Assembly (NCBI GenBank): GCA_963817515.1
Contig: CAWFPJ010000024.1
Location: 124,001-188,000 of the forward strand
Direction: 5' to 3'
Length of the DNA stretch: 64,000 nt
Origin: DATMNI01 sp963817515
GTDB taxonomy: Bacteria > Acidobacteriota > Terriglobia > Bryobacterales > Bryobacteraceae
Below are positions 1-8,375 of this stretch, in pieces. The position numbers were made by a program, and so were the translations under genes. Within the stretch, counting starts at the first letter, position 1. Every line of letters begins with the position of its first letter. The notes beneath the pieces are model-generated. The model saw only the letters and a list, made by a program, of their open reading frames with translations. It ran no database searches and was not told where the DNA came from.

Positions 1-107
1 ACGCGGTGGTACCACGGAACTGCGGTGCCGGTTTGTGCGGAAAGGGTCTCCGCCGAAAGGGCCGCCGCACTAGCCACGCCGGTTTGGAACAACTCGCGTC
101 TGGTCAC
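1..107 (-). CDS. N-terminus of a Tat-type exported protein (cut by window edge)
   Basis: Reading leftwards from a GTG at 107 gives about 35 residues beginning MTRRELFQTGVASAAALSAE and running off the left edge. The TRRELFQTG stretch followed by a small hydrophobic Ala-rich segment and an A-x-S-A-Q-like cleavage region looks like a twin-arginine signal peptide, so the product is probably a folded secreted or periplasmic enzyme. The GTG abuts the TAA stop of the TonB-dependent receptor (0 bp gap), suggesting co-transcription with it; receptor plus exported hydrolase is a common acidobacterial arrangement. The catalytic part is outside the window, so no function is assigned. Confidence 0.6.
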   Translation of the reverse strand, partial: MTRRELFQTGVASAAALSAETLSAQTGTAVPWYHR

Positions 108-3100
108 TTAGAAAATATACTTCAATGCTAGCTGCATTTGGCGATCGTCGCCGCTCTTGCCGGTCACTTTACCGAACGAGCCGTTGGTGGGATCGGTTAC
201 GGGGTTGCTCCAGTTCGGATGATTCAGGATGTCGAATACCTCGAACCGAAACTGCAGGCTCTGCTTTTCGAATGTCCGAATGTTCTTCCGAAGGCTCATG
301 TCCCAATCCCAGAAACCAGGGCCGCGCAGAATATTACGAAGTTGCGTGCCGTAGGTTCCAGTCACTGGGATGGTGAACGCCGCTGGATTGAACCACGTGG
401 CCGAATTAGTGAAGCTGCTGACGGATGTGGAAGGGTCGCCCACCAGGTTCCAGAACTGATTACCGCTGCCCGTCCCAACTCCCGCGATATCCGCGCTGGT
501 ACGAACAGACAGCGGTATTCCCGACTGGGCCTGGAAGACTCCGGAAAGCTCCCACCCGCCAAGCGCATGGTGCATCAGCCCATTGCCTGCCTTGAAAAGG
601 GGCAGTTCGTAGATGTAATTGACCACCAGCACGTGCGTGCGATCGAAGTCCGAAAGGCCGTAGTAGCCTTTGGCGCTGTAAGCGTTTGGAAGAACGTCGG
701 TAAGGCTCGACCCATCGTCGCGGGATCGCGATAGCGTGTAAGCAATCCCGAATTGCAGGCCCGACGCGAAGCGCCGCTGAATGCTGACCTGCAGCCCGTT
801 GTAGCGTGACGAGCCGCCGTTCTCGGAGATGTCGAGCACTCCGTATCCAAGGTACTGCCGAAGGGCGTTGGCGTTAATGCCGGAGTTAGCCTGCAAGGTG
901 CCCGGCAGCAACTGGTTGAGGTTGCGCTTGCGCTGGTTGTGCAGCCCGCGGCGGCCCACATAGCCAACTTCCACGGTGGTACCCCCGCCGATTTCACGCT
1001 GGAAGGTGGTATTCCATTCCCATGCCGTGGGGATCTTGAAGACCGGGTCCTGGATAGTCTGGGTGAACGGAAACGTTCGCTGCGTTGCGCCGGCGGGAAA
1101 ATCCACCGAGCCGTTGATCACCGATTCCTGCAGCTGGAACGGAGGGTTTCCTCCGAGCGCGGTGTCGCGATTGATCGCCGTGCGGTTGGCGAATGCGCCG
1201 ATACCGCTGCGCAACGCCATCTTCGGTGAGAAAGCATATGCCACGCCAAGGCGCGGTTGGAAAACTTTCCATTGCGTGGGCGAAAGGCCGTCCGGCAAGC
1301 CGTGGTAGAGGCTGGTGAACTGGCCGGAGTGCAGCGCGGGAACGCGGCCGCCCTCGGCTTTGGGCACTCCGGTACCCGGCAGCACAATGCCATCGTACGG
1401 GTTGCCGCTGACAATGAAACCGCCTTTTGGATCGATTACCGGCGCAGTAGCCGGGTTGTAGTATTGCGGCAGAAACTCCGAAATGTTTCCCCACTTGCTG
1501 GACCATGCCGGCCACAGCGACCAGCGAAGCCCATACGACAGGGTCAGCTTGTGCGAGACTTTCCAGCTATCCTGCGCAAACAGATCGAGCGAAGTTGCCA
1601 CGTACGGCGTATAAGCTTTCGCGCCGAACTCCGAGTAGGTATCGAAATTGCCGAGTAGGGCATTGGCAGCGGCAAGGCCCGTGGTGTTGGGATTGCCCGT
1701 GTCATTGAAGCTGAAATCGCCGTTCTGATTCACCGTCTGGCCGGGCCCCGCAGTGGTGCCTTGAATGAAATCGTTCTGCCCGGCATGCTCCAGGTAGACG
1801 CCCCATTTGATCGTATGGCCGCCAACGATTTTGGTAGTGGTGTTGGTCAAGCCGTAAACAAAACCAGACCAGGATCCGGGATAGGGGCCTGCATCAAGCG
1901 TGGTCATTCCCTGAATACGAATGCTGGGCACTTTCTCGGGCGCTACCTTCGTGCCTGGAAACAGCAGGGGATAATTCAAACCGTACTGGCTGCGCTGGCA
2001 AGGGGCGCAGTAACTGCCGAACCCGATGTCGCCCTTGCCGTCGGAGTTTGCGGAAAAGTTTAACTCGTTCACCAGCGTAGGTGAGAACGTGCTGGTCAGG
2101 CTGGCGGCTCCGATGCGGTTGGGCCGCGACCAGACTTCCTCCATGCGCCCAAAGGTGTCCTCAAAGGGCGCATTGAAGTGCCACGGAGTGTGGGTGCCAC
2201 GCACCGAAAAGTGTTCGGTCTGCGAGATCAGGTAATCCACTTTGAAATTATCTTTGCGCAAGTCGGAATGCGTAGACTTGGCGCCAATCCAGTCGGCAGA
2301 GCCCTGGACGAATCCCGGCACAGGCAGCGGCAGTACGTTGAGCAGCGCCTGGCCATTGTGGCTGATGCGCGCCTGGGGAATGATGTTGCCGGGGAATGGA
2401 GCCCCGTTCTGCGGGTCGGTGATGGTGCGGACCCTGCCGAAGAAAGTGTTGGCGGGATTCAGCAACTCACTGAAGTCGCCGTTGCGCATGGCGATGCTGG
2501 GCACGGTTCCCGTGTTGGTGCTATCGTAGCGGCGCTTGATCCACTCTTCGGCAACGAAGAAAAAGAGTTTGTTGCGGTCGCTGTTGAAGTGCTTGGGAAT
2601 GAAAACCGGACCGCCCACGTCAAAGCCGAATTGGTTGAAGCGGTATGGCGCGGCGCCGCTCGAGATCTGCTTGAGGGGGCTGTGATTGCGGGTCCATGTG
2701 TTGGCGTCAAGCGCGGAGTTGCGGAAATTCTCGATCAGGTCGCCGTGAAAAGATCGCGTGCCGCTCTTGGTCACGAAGCGGATTTGGCCGGCCGAGGCAC
2801 GGCCGTATTCGGCGGAGTAATCGGCGGTCAGCACCTGCACTTCCTGCACGGCATCCACGTCCATGGCGCCCAGCATGGAACCCGAGGAGCGCGTACGCGT
2901 AGCCACCGCGCCATCGATCATGACGACGTATTCATCGGGGCGCCCGCCGTTGATGTTGAAACTGCCGTTGCTCACGCTATCCGGGTCAAACGTGCCGATT
3001 CCCTGGCCGCCCACCACGCCGGGCGTCAACGCCGCCAGATACACCGGATTGCGGCCGTTGAGAGTAAGGTTTTGAATCTGTTTGTTGTCAATGGTGGTGC

Positions 3101-3491
3101 CGACATCGGCCGATTCGGTCTTCACCTGCGCTGTGGAAGCCTGTACCTCCACTTGCTCCGTGACCGCGCCAACCACCATTTCGACGTCGACGCCCACTTT
3201 ACCTTCCGCGTTCAGCACCACGCGCGTCTTGAGGAATTTCTTGAAGCCGGACGCTTCGACGGCAACGGAATACTGGCCCACGAATAGTTGGGGGAACACA
3301 TAGTAGCCATCGGCGTTGGTGACGGTCCGCCGTTCCTCGCCGGTGCCTTCACTCTTGGCTGTGACATTGGCGCCGGGTATAACAGCTCCCGACCCGTCAC
3401 GTACGAAACCTGCGATCTGGCCCGAATCGAATTGGGCGAAAGCGGCGGAAGCCAGAGCCAGAGCGATAAACACGTAACATGGTGCTCGCAT
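108..3491 (-). CDS. TonB-dependent receptor, Oar-like, with carboxypeptidase-regulatory-like N-terminal domain
   Basis: 1127-residue outer-membrane protein. I chose the ATG at 3491 because GAGGAGG lies 6-7 bases upstream and a Sec signal peptide (MRAPCYVFIALALASAAFAQ) follows directly; the open frame extends 37 codons further but without these signals. After the signal come a carboxypeptidase-regulatory-like beta-sandwich (about residues 22-105, IAGFVRDGSGAVIPGANVTA), a plug domain (about 130-250, with NGRNPVYLAALTPGV and the VQEVQVLTADYSAEYGRASA stretch) and a long beta-barrel ending in the typical C-terminal aromatic (KYIF). Such receptors take up large substrates using TonB/ExbBD energy; a TonB protein is encoded at 53.8-55.3 kb. 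The substrate cannot be told. It is followed immediately by the truncated Tat-exported protein gene. Confidence 0.92.
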   Translation of the reverse strand: MRAPCYVFIALALASAAFAQFDSGQIAGFVRDGSGAVIPGANVTAKSEGTGEERRTVTNADGYYVFPQLFVGQYSVAVEASGFKKFLKTRVVLNAEGKVGVDVEMVVGAVTEQVEVQASTAQVKTESADVGTTIDNKQIQNLTLNGRNPVYLAALTPGVVGGQGIGTFDPDSVSNGSFNINGGRPDEYVVMIDGAVATRTRSSGSMLGAMDVDAVQEVQVLTADYSAEYGRASAGQIRFVTKSGTRSFHGDLIENFRNSALDANTWTRNHSPLKQISSGAAPYRFNQFGFDVGGPVFIPKHFNSDRNKLFFFVAEEWIKRRYDSTNTGTVPSIAMRNGDFSELLNPANTFFGRVRTITDPQNGAPFPGNIIPQARISHNGQALLNVLPLPVPGFVQGSADWIGAKSTHSDLRKDNFKVDYLISQTEHFSVRGTHTPWHFNAPFEDTFGRMEEVWSRPNRIGAASLTSTFSPTLVNELNFSANSDGKGDIGFGSYCAPCQRSQYGLNYPLLFPGTKVAPEKVPSIRIQGMTTLDAGPYPGSWSGFVYGLTNTTTKIVGGHTIKWGVYLEHAGQNDFIQGTTAGPGQTVNQNGDFSFNDTGNPNTTGLAAANALLGNFDTYSEFGAKAYTPYVATSLDLFAQDSWKVSHKLTLSYGLRWSLWPAWSSKWGNISEFLPQYYNPATAPVIDPKGGFIVSGNPYDGIVLPGTGVPKAEGGRVPALHSGQFTSLYHGLPDGLSPTQWKVFQPRLGVAYAFSPKMALRSGIGAFANRTAINRDTALGGNPPFQLQESVINGSVDFPAGATQRTFPFTQTIQDPVFKIPTAWEWNTTFQREIGGGTTVEVGYVGRRGLHNQRKRNLNQLLPGTLQANSGINANALRQYLGYGVLDISENGGSSRYNGLQVSIQRRFASGLQFGIAYTLSRSRDDGSSLTDVLPNAYSAKGYYGLSDFDRTHVLVVNYIYELPLFKAGNGLMHHALGGWELSGVFQAQSGIPLSVRTSADIAGVGTGSGNQFWNLVGDPSTSVSSFTNSATWFNPAAFTIPVTGTYGTQLRNILRGPGFWDWDMSLRKNIRTFEKQSLQFRFEVFDILNHPNWSNPVTDPTNGSFGKVTGKSGDDRQMQLALKYIF

Positions 3492-3528
3492 AGAACCCTC
3501 CTCAGTGCGGCGTGGTAGTTGCCGCAAT

Positions 3529-3556
3529 TCTATATGGTGGGTATGGCGTAATGCAA
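3529..3556 (-). promoter_or_regulatory. Putative sigma-70 promoter of the TonB receptor gene
   Basis: On the minus strand TTGCAT (3556-3551) and TATAGA (3534-3529) are separated by 16 bp and lie about 40-65 bases upstream of the receptor start codon. The match is reasonable but was found by eye only. Confidence 0.4.
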
Positions 3557-3618
3557 GCGGAAATTCGGCAACGAATGTTAACGAATGCCGCGAATAAAAC
3601 ACTCGTTATGAGGACGTG

Positions 3619-4623
3619 CTACTCGCCGGCGTCGGCGTGGACCGTGCTCATGTGCTGGCGGGCGCGGTCGCGAAGCTCGCCGATGTTGGCGCCCGTCAGA
3701 GCGGTTGCGATGGCGCCGCCGATCAAGAGGGGAAAGGTCTGGACAGCGTAGAAGATCAGCGAGAATGTCTTGGCGTCGTTTTGTTCGACCTCGAAAAGCC
3801 GGAGAGCGAAGACCACAGCGAAGTTCAGCAGTCCGATGTTGCCGGGTGCGTTGGGCACGGCGGTACTGAGGCGGACAATGGTCAGGACGCCGCCGGCAAC
3901 CCAGAAGGAAAGATCCAGGCCGTAAGCTCTCATCAGGGCATAGACGAACACGATCTGAAGCGCCAGGTAGAGAATACTGATGAGTGCGGTCAAGCTGAGA
4001 GTTTTCAGGTTGCCCATCAACTGCAGGCCCTCCACGATATGGCGAAGGGTGGAGGCCCACCGGCTTTCGCTAAGTACGACGTGAGCGTGATGCTTGTGCG
4101 AAACGACCCAAACCAGGCCGCCAGTGGCCAGGATCAGAAGGCCTCCCAAAATCTGCACGAAGATAGTCAGATCGGGAGGCAGGGCTCTCACGAAGCCGGC
4201 GGTGATCATGAACGCGACCAGCATCCAGAGTCCATCGATAATGCGCTCCACGGCCGCCGAGGCGAAACCCAGCGAGAGCCGCAGATTGTTCCAGTGGGCC
4301 AGCAGGTAGCAGCGGATGATTTCGCCCACGCGGAGGGGGAGTACCTCATTGGCGAACAGTCCGATATAGATGGCTTGCACGGTGGTCCAGAGGCCCAATC
4401 GCGCCACGGGAAAGAGCAGCGTGTTCCAGCGCCAGGCGTGAACCACGTAAATGGAAAGGTCCGTAGCGATGGCTAAGATAACCCATTTCCAATCGAGCGA
4501 GCGAACGTTGGGAAGCAGGTCGCCCAGCGGGTAGCCGCGCAGCACCCACAGGAGACAACCGGCCGAAAGGCTGTAGCCGAGCGCTTGGGGCAGCCAGGAA
4601 GGAATTCTTCGGCGGGCAGTCAC
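3619..4623 (-). CDS. Lysylphosphatidylglycerol synthase TM-region / UPF0104 flippase-like protein
   Basis: 334-residue polytopic membrane protein with about 8 hydrophobic segments. The family fingerprint is seen in FANEVLPLRVGEIIRCYLL (about residues 88-106), in AAVERIIDGLW (about 123-133) and in AVPNAPGNIGLLNF near residue 260. This matches the integral membrane domain shared by the MprF flippase half and AglD-type proteins; there is no aminoacyltransferase half. A role in moving or handling lipid-linked compounds is inferred from the family, not seen. It is transcribed divergently from the beta-oxidation genes, with only 46 bp between start codons, and sits 127 bp upstream of the TonB receptor on the same strand. 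Confidence 0.8.
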   Translation of the reverse strand: MTARRRIPSWLPQALGYSLSAGCLLWVLRGYPLGDLLPNVRSLDWKWVILAIATDLSIYVVHAWRWNTLLFPVARLGLWTTVQAIYIGLFANEVLPLRVGEIIRCYLLAHWNNLRLSLGFASAAVERIIDGLWMLVAFMITAGFVRALPPDLTIFVQILGGLLILATGGLVWVVSHKHHAHVVLSESRWASTLRHIVEGLQLMGNLKTLSLTALISILYLALQIVFVYALMRAYGLDLSFWVAGGVLTIVRLSTAVPNAPGNIGLLNFAVVFALRLFEVEQNDAKTFSLIFYAVQTFPLLIGGAIATALTGANIGELRDRARQHMSTVHADAGE

Positions 4624-4669
4624 GACCTCATGATAGCGTGGAGCACCCGGGTCCCTGATACTCTAGCTG

Positions 4670-7006
4670 ATGATGAAGCCACTACGTCGTGTTGCGGTCT
4701 TGGGGGCGGGGACCATGGGGTCGCGGATTGCCGCCCACTTTGCCAATGCCGGGTTTCCGGTGGATCTGCTGGATATCGTTTTGCCGGATCAGCCCAATCG
4801 GAATCATGCGGTGCTGGCGGGTATCGAGAATGCCGCGAAACAGAAACCCGTGGCGTTCTTCACCGATAAGGCGAAGGGGCTGATTACGCCGGGAAACTTT
4901 GACGACCACCTGGAGCGGTTAAGCGGTTGCGATTGGATCATTGAGGCCGTGGCCGAGAATCTCGAGATTAAGCGCGACTTGTGGTATCGGGTGGCGGCGG
5001 TGCGCAAGGCCGGCACCATTATCTCCACCAACACCAGCGGCATTCCCCTGGCGAATATTTCGGAAGGCTTCGCGGAGGAGTTCCGGCAGCATTTTCTGGG
5101 TACGCATTTTTTCAATCCGCCGCGGTACCTGCATCTGGTGGAGATTATTCCGGGCGCGGAGACGGCGGACGGCGTGTTGCAGTGGGTATCCAGTTTTTGC
5201 GATCTGCACCTGGGCAAGGGCGTGGTGCTGTGCAAGGACACGCCGAACTTTATCGCCAACCGTATCGGCTGTTTCTTCGGGGCCACGATTCACAAGCTGA
5301 CAACCGATGGCGATTACACAATTGAAGAAGTGGACGCTCTTACGGGGCCGGCGATCGGGCTGCCGAAGAGCGCCAGTTACCGGCTGATCGATATTGTGGG
5401 GCTGGATGTGTGGTGCCACGTGCTGCGCAACCTGCATGAGCTGGTGCCCGGCGATCCGGCGCGCGATCTGTTCGTGGTGCCGGAGCTGATGGAGCGGATG
5501 CTGGAACGCGGGTGGCTGGGCGAGAAGCGCGGTCAGGGCTTTTACAAACGTGTAGGCAAAGGGGCCGGGAAGGAAATCCACGCCCTGGACCCGAAAACTA
5601 TGGAATATCACTTGGCGCAGAAGCCTCGATTTCCGGCGGTGGAGGCCGCGCGCAACATCGAAGACTTGCCGCAGCGCCTGCGCACGCTGGTGGCGGGGGA
5701 CGACCGGGCGGGACAGTTTCTGTGGGCGCTGTTCCGCGACCTCTTCATTTACTCGGCGTCCATGGTGCCGGAGATTTCGGACCGCGTGGTAGAGATCGAT
5801 TGCGCCATGCGGTGGGGCTTCGCCTTCAAAATGGGGCCCTTCGAGTTGTGGGACGCGCTGGGCGTGCCGCAAACTGTGGAGCGGATGAGCCGCGAAGGCA
5901 CCGCTGCGCCGATGAACGTCGCGCAGATGCTGGCTTCGGGCGCCAAGAGCTTCTATCAGGTGGCGGACCACGGCCGCGAACCCGGCAAGCTGTACTTTGA
6001 CCTGCAGGGCGGCGCGTATGGGGAACTGGAGAAGCGTCCCGGCGTTCTGGTTTTGAGCGACCTCAAGCGCGCGCGCGGCGTGGTGAAGAAGAACGCCGGA
6101 GCGTCGCTGGTGGATCTGGGCGATGGCGCGCTATGCCTGGAATTTCACAGCAAGATGAATTCTCTGGGCGATGACATCGTGCAAATGCTGGGCAGCGCCA
6201 TTGAAGAGACCAGCCGCGGATTCGAAGCGCTGGTGATCGCCAACCAGGGCGAGAATTTCAGCGTGGGAGCCAACCTGATGCTGGTGCTGTTGGCATCGCA
6301 GGAAAGCGAGTGGGACGAGCTGGATGCCGCGGTCCGGCGCTTCCAACAGGCCAGCATGGCAATCAAGTATGCGGCCAAGCCGGTGGTGTCGGCGCCGTTC
6401 GGAATGGCATTGGGCGGCGGCTGCGAGTTCGCAATTCATGCGGTGCGCGTGCAGGCATCGGCCGAAACTTACATGGGGCTGGTGGAAACGGGAGTGGGGC
6501 TGATTCCGGCGGGCGGCGGCTGCAAAGAGATGCTGATGCGGCTGGGGAAGGCGAAAGACGCGTTCGAGCTGATCGGGTATGCCAAGGTCTCCTCGAGCGC
6601 GGCGAATGCGCGGGAACTCGGCTTTTTGCGCGAAAAAGACGGCATTTCGATGAACCCGGAGCGGCTGATCGCCGATGCCAAAGCCGAGGCATTGGCGCTG
6701 GTGCCGAGTTGGGCTCCAGGGGCGCCGCGCCAGGACATCGCGGTGGAGGGCGACGCGGGCTACGCGCTGCTGAGGATGGGACTATATTTGGCACGCGAAG
6801 GCGGATATATCACGGAGTACGATATCGTGGTCGGCGAAAAGCTGGCGCACGTGCTAAGCGGCGGAAGGCTTACGGGAACGCAAAAGGTTTCGGAGCAATA
6901 CTTATTAGACCTGGAACGGGAGGCATTCTTGAGTTTGTGCGGGAATGTAAAAACGCAGGAACGGATGCAGCACATGCTGAAAACGGGAAAGACTTTGAGA
7001 AACTAG
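4670..7006 (+). CDS. fadN: 3-hydroxyacyl-CoA dehydrogenase / enoyl-CoA hydratase, FadN-like
   Basis: 778 residues. A Rossmann NAD-binding domain opens the protein (VAVLGAGTMGSRIAAHFANA, about residues 8-27), followed by the 3-hydroxyacyl-CoA dehydrogenase core (NTSGIPLANIS, GTHFFNPPRYLHLVEIIPG, KDTPNFIANRIG) and a crotonase-fold C-terminal part (about 490-700; NFSVGANLMLVLL, GMALGGGCEFAIHA). The dehydrogenase-first, hydratase-last order is that of Bacillus FadN rather than Enterobacterial FadB. It oxidises and hydrates acyl-CoA intermediates in fatty acid beta-oxidation and pairs with the thiolase encoded 190 bp downstream. Start is ATG 4670 or the adjacent ATG 4673. The gap to the thiolase contains an inverted-repeat element. 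Confidence 0.93.
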   Translation: MMKPLRRVAVLGAGTMGSRIAAHFANAGFPVDLLDIVLPDQPNRNHAVLAGIENAAKQKPVAFFTDKAKGLITPGNFDDHLERLSGCDWIIEAVAENLEIKRDLWYRVAAVRKAGTIISTNTSGIPLANISEGFAEEFRQHFLGTHFFNPPRYLHLVEIIPGAETADGVLQWVSSFCDLHLGKGVVLCKDTPNFIANRIGCFFGATIHKLTTDGDYTIEEVDALTGPAIGLPKSASYRLIDIVGLDVWCHVLRNLHELVPGDPARDLFVVPELMERMLERGWLGEKRGQGFYKRVGKGAGKEIHALDPKTMEYHLAQKPRFPAVEAARNIEDLPQRLRTLVAGDDRAGQFLWALFRDLFIYSASMVPEISDRVVEIDCAMRWGFAFKMGPFELWDALGVPQTVERMSREGTAAPMNVAQMLASGAKSFYQVADHGREPGKLYFDLQGGAYGELEKRPGVLVLSDLKRARGVVKKNAGASLVDLGDGALCLEFHSKMNSLGDDIVQMLGSAIEETSRGFEALVIANQGENFSVGANLMLVLLASQESEWDELDAAVRRFQQASMAIKYAAKPVVSAPFGMALGGGCEFAIHAVRVQASAETYMGLVETGVGLIPAGGGCKEMLMRLGKAKDAFELIGYAKVSSSAANARELGFLREKDGISMNPERLIADAKAEALALVPSWAPGAPRQDIAVEGDAGYALLRMGLYLAREGGYITEYDIVVGEKLAHVLSGGRLTGTQKVSEQYLLDLEREAFLSLCGNVKTQERMQHMLKTGKTLRN

Positions 7007-7017
7007 CGGGTAAGATC

Positions 7018-7174
7018 TCACCGCAGAGCCGCTGAGACGCGGAGAAAGACGCTGAGAACGCATCGGAGATTGTTAGGCTTATCTTGTCAGATTGATGCCG
7101 TAAAAATGCGTACGTTCATTTGGTTGTCTTGTATTCTCTGCGCTTATCTCCGCGTCTCAGCGGCTCTGCGGTGA
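7018..7174. repeat. Inverted-repeat element, 27-bp perfect arms (CCGCAGAG...GACGCGGAG family)
   Basis: Left arm 7018-7044 (TCACCGCAGAGCCGCTGAGA then CGCGGAG) and right arm 7148-7174 are perfect reverse complements over 27 bp, and similarity continues imperfectly inward (CGCTGAGAAC versus CGCAGAGAAT). The interior is AT-richer and has no reading frame of note. This is the widely dispersed CCGCAGAGACGC-type repeat found in many environmental bacterial genomes; no transposase is present. It fills the gap between the FadN-like and thiolase genes, ending 22 bp upstream of the thiolase start, so a transcript across it could fold into a long hairpin. A divergent second copy is at 47715-47825. Confidence 0.85.
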
Positions 7175-7196
7175 AGTAGTTTAACAGGAGGCTACT

Positions 7197-8372
7197 ATGC
7201 AGGAAGCGGTGATTGTCGATTGCTTGCGGACGGCAGTGGGGAAGGCGCCGCGCGGAGCGCTGCGGAATTCGCGGCCGGATGATTTGGCGGCAGCCGTGAT
7301 TCGCGCCCTGCTGGAGCGGTATCCACAGGTCAAGGATGAAGTGGATGACGTCGTCATGGGCTGCGCCATGCCGGAGGGCGAAGCCGGCAACAATATGGCG
7401 CGACAGGCGGCGCTGAGGGCCGGGCTTCCGGATTCGGTGCCCGGCATGACCATCAACCGGTTTTGCAGCTCCGGTCTGCAGGCGATTGCACTGGCAGCGG
7501 AACGTATCCGGTCCGGCGGAGCCGAAGTCATGATCGCCGGCGGCAGCGAATCCATGAGCTTGACCCCGCGCGGCGGAGCCAGGCCGGCGCCGAATCCCTG
7601 GTTCGTGGAACATTGGCCGGAGGTCTACATGAACATGGGGCTCACGGCCGAGCGGATGCAAAAGAAGTATGGCGTGTCACGCGAAGATTCGGATGCGTTC
7701 GCGCTGCGCAGCCACCAGAACGCGGTGCGGGCGCAGCAGGCCGGGCACTTCGCCGACGAGATTGTGCCGGTGGAACTGGAAACCGCGACGCCGGGTCATG
7801 TTGGCGAGCATGCCGAAAAAGGCCTGTTTCAGACCGACGAGGGGCCCAGGGCCGATACCAGCCTGGAGGCTCTCGGCAAGCTGAGGCCAGTGTTTCATGT
7901 GAGCGGTACGGTGACCGCGGGAAACTCGTCGCAGACCAGCGATGGCGCGGCGGCGGCGCTGGTGATGTCGGAACGCAGAGCGCGTGCACTGGGGCTCAAG
8001 CCTAAGGCGCGGTTCATGAGTTTCGCAACTGCGGGAGTGCCGCCGGAAATCATGGGGATCGGTCCGGTAGTGGCGATTCCGAAGGCGCTGGCGCTGGCGG
8101 GGTTGAAGCTGGACGACATCGGCGTGATTGAACTCAATGAGGCATTCGCGGTGCAGGCTCTGGCGGTGATTCGCCGGGCCAACCTCGATGCCGAGCGCGT
8201 GAATGTGAACGGCGGAGCCATCGCGCTGGGCCATCCGCTGGGGTGCACCGGGGCCAAGCTGACGGCCGGCATTTTGCGCGAAATGGAGCGGCGCGGGTCG
8301 CGGTATGGAATGGTCACGATGTGCGTGGGCGGCGGCCAGGGGGCTGCGGGCGTTTTCGAAAGGTTGCAGTAA
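7197..8372 (+). CDS. fadA: Acetyl-CoA C-acyltransferase (thiolase)
   Basis: 391 residues, full thiolase length. The nucleophilic cysteine is Cys90 in NRFCSSGLQAIA; the second signature NGGAIALGHPLGCTGAK and the C-terminal active-site Cys in MCVGGGQGAA are present. It performs the last, thiolytic step of beta-oxidation and completes the set with the FadN-like protein upstream; the acyl-CoA dehydrogenase at 46.5-47.6 kb could supply the first step. A strong ribosome-binding site (AACAGGAGG) lies 6 bases before the ATG, so translation is independent of the upstream gene. Only 3 bp separate it from the downstream permease gene. Confidence 0.95.
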   Translation: MQEAVIVDCLRTAVGKAPRGALRNSRPDDLAAAVIRALLERYPQVKDEVDDVVMGCAMPEGEAGNNMARQAALRAGLPDSVPGMTINRFCSSGLQAIALAAERIRSGGAEVMIAGGSESMSLTPRGGARPAPNPWFVEHWPEVYMNMGLTAERMQKKYGVSREDSDAFALRSHQNAVRAQQAGHFADEIVPVELETATPGHVGEHAEKGLFQTDEGPRADTSLEALGKLRPVFHVSGTVTAGNSSQTSDGAAAALVMSERRARALGLKPKARFMSFATAGVPPEIMGIGPVVAIPKALALAGLKLDDIGVIELNEAFAVQALAVIRRANLDAERVNVNGGAIALGHPLGCTGAKLTAGILREMERRGSRYGMVTMCVGGGQGAAGVFERLQ

Positions 8373-8375
8373 ATT

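Noticed and set aside
2178..3287. 369-residue open frame on the plus strand
   Set aside because: Antisense to the TonB receptor; no recognisable domain or ribosome-binding site.
7018..7174. Insertion sequence with terminal repeats
   Set aside because: Inverted ends are present but the interior has no transposase and no target-site duplication could be recognised.
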